Below, one piece after another: positions 61,760 through 64,000 of a DNA stretch of 64,000 nucleotides. Positions within the stretch are counted from its first letter, which is position 1. Every line of letters begins with the position of its first letter. This stretch comes from an uncultured Verrucomicrobiota bacterium. Its GTDB lineage: Bacteria > Verrucomicrobiota > Verrucomicrobiia > Limisphaerales > UBA9464. The notes under the pieces were generated by a model. That model was not told where the DNA came from. It searched no databases and was given only the letters and a program-made list of their open reading frames with translations. The position numbers and the translations under genes are program-made. The stretch lies in NCBI GenBank assembly GCA_903907995.1, contig CAIVQH010000019.1:235662-299661 (forward strand). The letters are read 5' to 3'.

Positions 61760-62008
61760 TCGCCGGTCGTTTTCTGTGAACTGCACGCTGGAGACTCTTT
61801 TTTCCAAAACAGAATGGAGAGGGCGCATCTTTCACCGTGGCTGCCCGGGCTGGTGTTGGGATGGCGACGCGGTTGTAGGGCAGGTTTGTAACCTGCACCG
61901 GCGCCGGGATTTCCCGAGTGCATCCGAGCATTCCACCTCCCTCGCTCTGAGGGCCAACAACAGGGCCTGAGGTGTTTTGCCAGGCGGCTTGGTGCCCGTT
62001 GCCAGGTC
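61760..62008. other. Gene-free gap with a small hairpin
   Basis: No supportable gene in 249 bases. The segment gtagggcaggtttgtaacct contains a 7-bp inverted repeat (gcaggtt at 61880-61886 with aacctgc at 61890-61896). It resembles a small palindromic unit of the same kind as the others between genes here. Confidence 0.5.
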
Positions 62009-62488
62009 TCAGCTGTCGAAGCCGGTGTACCTTGGCTCCTGTTTCACAAACTCAACGCGCCAGACCCGTGAGTCGTCGTGCGGTTCGAGGAACTCGAAAG
62101 TGAACGTGTCGGGGCGCTCTTCGTCTTCCAGCCGCAGCAGGTAGAAATCGAGTTTGGCCTCGCGAATATCCACCTCCCTTTGCCGGAGGAACTCGAGGGC
62201 TTGGCATTCCAGTTCCGGGAAGCGGTTGCGAATGGCCTCCGCCTGGGCGAGCAGCGCTTCGCTCGGCGCGTCCGCGTTGCCGCCCACCACCAGGCGAAGC
62301 GTGCGGTCCGGCTGCGGCAACTCACCCGACCAAAGGCCGTCCTCGTAAGTGAACCTGCCCCATGACGGATGCCGGAACTGGCGCTGCGGCCGGTGCCGGT
62401 GAAGGCGGTCGCGGACGATGGCCAAGGCGACCCGGCCGGCGCTCCAAACCACCAGGCCGATGACCAGGGTCAATATGCCCAACATCAT
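62009..62488 (-). CDS. Single-pass membrane protein with a DUF2262-like domain
   Basis: About 159 residues when started at ATG 62488; a longer frame reaches 62554. One helix (MLGILTLVIGLVVWSAG) is followed by WGRFTYEDGLWSGEL, LRLVVGGNADAPSEA and CQALEFLRQREVD, an arrangement reminiscent of DUF2262, and a charged C-terminal beta region. The family call is tentative and the function unknown. Confidence 0.6.
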   Translation of the reverse strand: MMLGILTLVIGLVVWSAGRVALAIVRDRLHRHRPQRQFRHPSWGRFTYEDGLWSGELPQPDRTLRLVVGGNADAPSEALLAQAEAIRNRFPELECQALEFLRQREVDIREAKLDFYLLRLEDEERPDTFTFEFLEPHDDSRVWRVEFVKQEPRYTGFDS

Positions 62489-62698
62489 GATGATGATCGT
62501 TTGGTCCTGCACGGGATCGGAATGTGGGCAAAAACTGGCCAGCGTCGCGAGCAATTAGCCACCGGCCATGCCGTCAGGGAAGAGCCGGACCTCAGGCCCG
62601 TTGGCGAAGCAAAACCAGAAGACTCGCCTTAGGTCGGCTTTCCTCCCGGACGGTGTTCAAACAGACGCATTAAAGATCCTTGCGTGGGGGCGCCAGGT

Positions 62699-63866
62699 TC
62701 AAGGAGCTGAAAACCGGTAGAATTTCCGCTGGGAACCGGCCGTGTTCGGGTCGGTGAATCTGAAGGAGCCATCGCTGGCCACATTGGTCGAAATGACGTG
62801 CCATTGGGACAGGGGAAGGCTCAGATCGGTTGACGCCCGCAACAGGTTGGTGGTGCCGGTGGTGCCGGCAAGGGTCAGGGTCGGCACCCCGGAATTCCAA
62901 GTGATGGCGGCCGGTCGGGGCAGGATGTCCGGGCCGGGATTCAGGCGGAAAACAGTGCCTGAGACGTTAATGAGATCAGTTTTGAGCGCGGTTCCGTAGA
63001 ACTGGCCATCCGGGCCCAGCGTCAGGCCCCCATCCGAACCAATCCCGGGGTTGAGATCTTCCAACACGGTCAGATCCCCGCCCAGGCTCAGGCGAAAGGC
63101 CGTTCCCGTATCATCGATCCCACCTGCGGAAGTCGTGCCGTACAGATTGCCGTCAGGTCCGACCGTCAGGTCGCCCGTGGGCGAGTCTCCGGTCTCATAC
63201 TCAAAATTGATCAGCGTGGTCAGCTGCCCATTGGGAGTCAGTCGGAACAGGGTTCCGGCACCCTTGCTGCCGCCATTTTGGGTGGTGCCATAGAGGTTGC
63301 CATCCGGGCCGAAGATCATGCCGCTTTGGGGACCGGCGCCATTGAGACCGTTAAAATGGACCAGAACGGTGAACAGCCCATTGGTACCCAAGCGGAACAG
63401 GGTTCCGACTGAATTGGTACCCCCGATGAGGGTGGTGCCATAGATGTTGCCGGCGGAGTCCAGCACCAACCGACCGTACGGGCTCCCGCCGGTCGCGTTC
63501 TCGTAATTGCCCACATACCGGTCGAAGGTGAAGAGCGTGGTCAGCACGCCCTCGGTCGTCATTTTGAAGATCGTGCCGCTGGCATTGGTGCCGCCTGCGG
63601 TAGTGACACCATAGAGAAGGCCATCGGGCCCAAACGTCAGGCCTGCCTTGGGCGCGCCGCCATCACTGTTGAAAGCAATTGGTCCCGAAGTGTAGTTCAG
63701 CTGGCTGAAAGCGTGAATGACAGTAAGGGCCCCGTCGGGAGTGATCCGGAATATGGTTCCGGTACTGCCGGGGCCAAAAAAGTAGGTGGTGCCATAAATG
63801 CTCCCGTCGGCCCCGAAGGTGATGCCTCCCTTGGGATTGCCTCCGAGGTGAGTGTCAAAATTGGCC
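62699..63866 (-). pseudogene. GloVer-type tandem-repeat protein gene, 5' end missing
   Basis: The frame encodes at least seven copies of a repeat of about 55 residues with core DGNLYGTTxxGG, GTLFRLxxNG, followed by the C-terminal module (AITWNSGVPTLTL ... KFYRFSAP). The same frame continues open upstream from 63562, reading NPKGGITFGADGSIYGTT and GTIFRITPDG, up to about 63870, where repeat similarity stops abruptly next to a transposase end. No start codon occurs in the upstream repeats, so the 5' part, including any signal peptide, seems lost. A functional shorter start at 63562 would be internal to a repeat. Confidence 0.75.
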
Positions 63867-64000
63867 TCAAGGTGACTTTGTGTGGGTAGCTGGAACGGGA
63901 TCAGGGAGGTCGAACTTCAGATGGGAGGCGACGAGGTAGATCATGGCGGAGAAGTACTCGACGGAGCGGAAGCCGCGGGCTTTGCGCTTTACGGTCTGGA
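63867..64000 (-). mobile_element. Transposase C-terminus of an insertion sequence, running off the window
   Basis: The last 44 codons of a minus-strand gene, entering from beyond the window edge and ending at TGA 63867-63869. The sequence TVKRKARGFRSVEYFSAMIY followed by LVASHL resembles the C-terminal end of ISL3/IS204-type transposases (K-R-x2-G-F-R-x3-x-F). It abuts the truncated GloVer gene, consistent with insertion. The element's terminal repeats are not visible here, and the family assignment is tentative. Confidence 0.55.

Noticed and set aside
62699..63562. Treating 63562 as a genuine start of the GloVer protein
   Set aside because: The repeat pattern continues in the same open frame well upstream, and a start there would begin inside a repeat with no signal peptide.
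1..64000. CRISPR arrays, tRNA and rRNA genes
   Set aside because: No regularly spaced direct repeats with unique spacers and no tRNA T-loop or rRNA core sequences were recognised on either strand by eye.

Overview
The window is GC-rich, densely coding bacterial DNA. It most resembles Verrucomicrobiota of the Pedosphaera/Limisphaerales type. This placement is an inference. It rests on a tandem-repeat protein of the GloVer type at the right end, many secreted proteins that end in a Phe/Tyr-Phe/Tyr-Arg tail, LVIVD, HAF and NHL repeat proteins, an exosortase-EpsI fusion, and numerous intergenic palindromic elements. No rRNA, tRNA, CRISPR array or prophage was seen.

Layout. 0.2-3.1 kb holds a membrane protein of the so-called site-specific recombinase family and an OmpA-domain protein. 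3.3-11.8 kb is a complete aa3-type cytochrome c oxidase locus: a cupredoxin, heme A synthase, heme O synthase, subunits I, III, IV, two small proteins, subunit II, a Sco copper chaperone and a DUF420 assembly protein. 13.7-17.4 kb is a tightly overlapping six-gene operon for ubiquitin-like protein conjugation: a membrane-anchored zinc/OB protein, a J-domain protein, an E1, a ubiquitin-like protein, a eukaryotic-style E2 and a JAMM peptidase. This is the most striking feature of the window. 17.7-36.2 kb is mixed metabolism: an FKBP isomerase, a sulfatase translationally coupled to a LarA-like protein, an alcohol dehydrogenase, an MFS transporter, cysK, ilvB, an aldehyde dehydrogenase, a PfkB sugar kinase, a glycosyltransferase, a DUF1573-diheme cytochrome, tmk, a cyclic-nucleotide-binding protein and a dienelactone-hydrolase-like enzyme. 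36.4-39.8 kb has the exosortase-EpsI fusion and a TPR protein.

39.9-46.6 kb is a second notable locus. A minus-strand operon encodes a flavin/2Fe-2S reductase, a protein that fuses two cyclic-nucleotide-binding domains to four predicted 4Fe-4S clusters, a four-histidine membrane cytochrome b and a membrane-anchored decaheme cytochrome c. A tetraheme cytochrome lies divergently beside it. Together these look like a transmembrane electron conduit whose iron-sulfur relay could respond to a cyclic nucleotide.

46.8-64 kb has a TPR protein coupled to a cardiolipin-synthase-like enzyme, an orphan ABC permease, mtnA, two HAF-type paralogs separated by a decayed copy of the mtnA 3' end (a tandem duplication), two further secreted paralogs, a Ski2-like helicase, an NHL protein, two small membrane proteins, and a GloVer-repeat gene that appears cut at its 5' end by an insertion sequence running off the window.

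Intergenic gaps repeatedly contain inverted repeats built from short reiterated words. Seven secreted proteins share a C-terminal module that may be an undescribed sorting or anchoring domain.
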